DNA of 6,689 nucleotides from an uncultured Clostridia bacterium. GTDB taxonomy: Bacteria; Bacillota; Clostridia; Christensenellales; Borkfalkiaceae. The stretch spans positions 1 to 6,689 of the forward strand of contig CAMWUS010000078.1 in the NCBI GenBank assembly GCA_947177495.1, read 5' to 3'. Below the pieces are notes generated by a model. The model was not told where the DNA came from and ran no database searches. It saw nothing but the letters and a program-made list of their open reading frames with translations. Shown here one piece after another: positions 6,479-6,689 of the stretch (position 1 is its first letter; each line of letters opens with the position of its first letter). Made by a program: the position numbers and the translations under genes.

Positions 6479-6507
6479 TTGAAAAAGCAACTTGTTTTTG
6501 GTATAAT
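6479..6507 (+). promoter_or_regulatory. Strong sigma-70-type promoter of the divergent plus-strand gene
   Basis: TTGAAA (6479-6484), a 17-base spacer and a perfect TATAAT (6502-6507). Transcription should start near 6514, leaving a leader of under 20 bases with AGAGG at 6521-6525. It diverges from the rplS promoter; the two -35 boxes are 47 bases apart (6432-6478), and this gap is AT-rich with no recognised operator. Confidence 0.85.
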
Positions 6508-6530
6508 TAGAAAAAACGAAAGAGGCTATT

Positions 6531-6689
6531 ATGAATATTAAAATTGCTACGTTTCAATCGAGCTTACGGCATTCGCCCGAATTTAACAAGGAGATAAGCG
6601 ACTTTATCCGTGCCGTGGAAACGGCGCTTGGCGACAAACTCGTCTTTGCCGATTTGGACGATTACGACTGCGATTTGAAACTGATATTC
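6531..6689 (+). CDS. Unrecognised protein, N-terminal 53 residues, cut by window edge
   Basis: An open frame from the ATG at 6531 runs to the right edge without a stop. It begins MNIKIATFQSSLRHSPEF and ends DYDCDLKLIF. AGAGG lies 5 bases before the start, and a near-consensus promoter sits at the right distance, so this is a real gene start. The opening looks like a first beta strand (IKIATFQ), a helix (about residues 16-33), a second strand (KLVFAD) and a third (LKLIF): an alternating alpha/beta pattern with no signal peptide. I do not recognise the family from this fragment and assign no function. The acidic loop DLDDYDCD near 41-48 is notable but not diagnostic. Confidence 0.8.
   Translation, partial: MNIKIATFQSSLRHSPEFNKEISDFIRAVETALGDKLVFADLDDYDCDLKLIF

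Overview
The window reads as bacterial chromosome from an uncultured-type Firmicutes/Clostridia lineage. The evidence is the gene order comM-dprA-topA, strong purine-rich ribosome binding sites, textbook sigma-70/sigma-A promoters with 17-base spacers, an intrinsic terminator, and AT-rich gaps between moderately GC-rich genes. The Pmt-like membrane protein with a discoidin-like outer domain is a type I associate with anaerobic Clostridia. A placement near Christensenellales is only a guess. No mobile element, tRNA, rRNA, CRISPR array or phage gene is visible.

Layout, right to left because almost everything is on the minus strand. Position 6531 to the right edge holds the 5' end of an unrecognised plus-strand gene with its own strong promoter. 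It diverges from rplS (ribosomal protein L19, 6327-5986), which has its own strong promoter, a leader that can fold into a hairpin, and an intrinsic terminator. Next is a separately promoted 675-residue polytopic membrane protein (5803-3776) resembling the Pmt/GT39 glycosyltransferase fold, but with the usual active-site motifs substituted. After a GC-rich hairpin and a perfect 43-bp tandem duplication comes a tight operon: comM/yifB (3636-2113), dprA (2116-1046, overlapping comM by 4 bases) and topA (from 1038, running off the left edge).

Function. comM and dprA act on incoming single-stranded DNA during natural transformation: DprA protects it and loads RecA, and ComM is a helicase that extends heteroduplex by branch migration. 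topA removes negative supercoils. In many Firmicutes rplS, ylqF, rnhB, yraN, comM, dprA and topA form a conserved stretch. Here the membrane protein gene occupies the place where ylqF/rnhB/yraN would be expected, and rplS is no longer behind trmD.

I do not see a new multi-gene system. The items most worth a second look are the 43-bp hairpin repeat in the comM leader, the motif-poor Pmt-like protein, the possible L19 autoregulatory leader and the unidentified divergent gene. No gene-free stretch exceeds about 200 bases.
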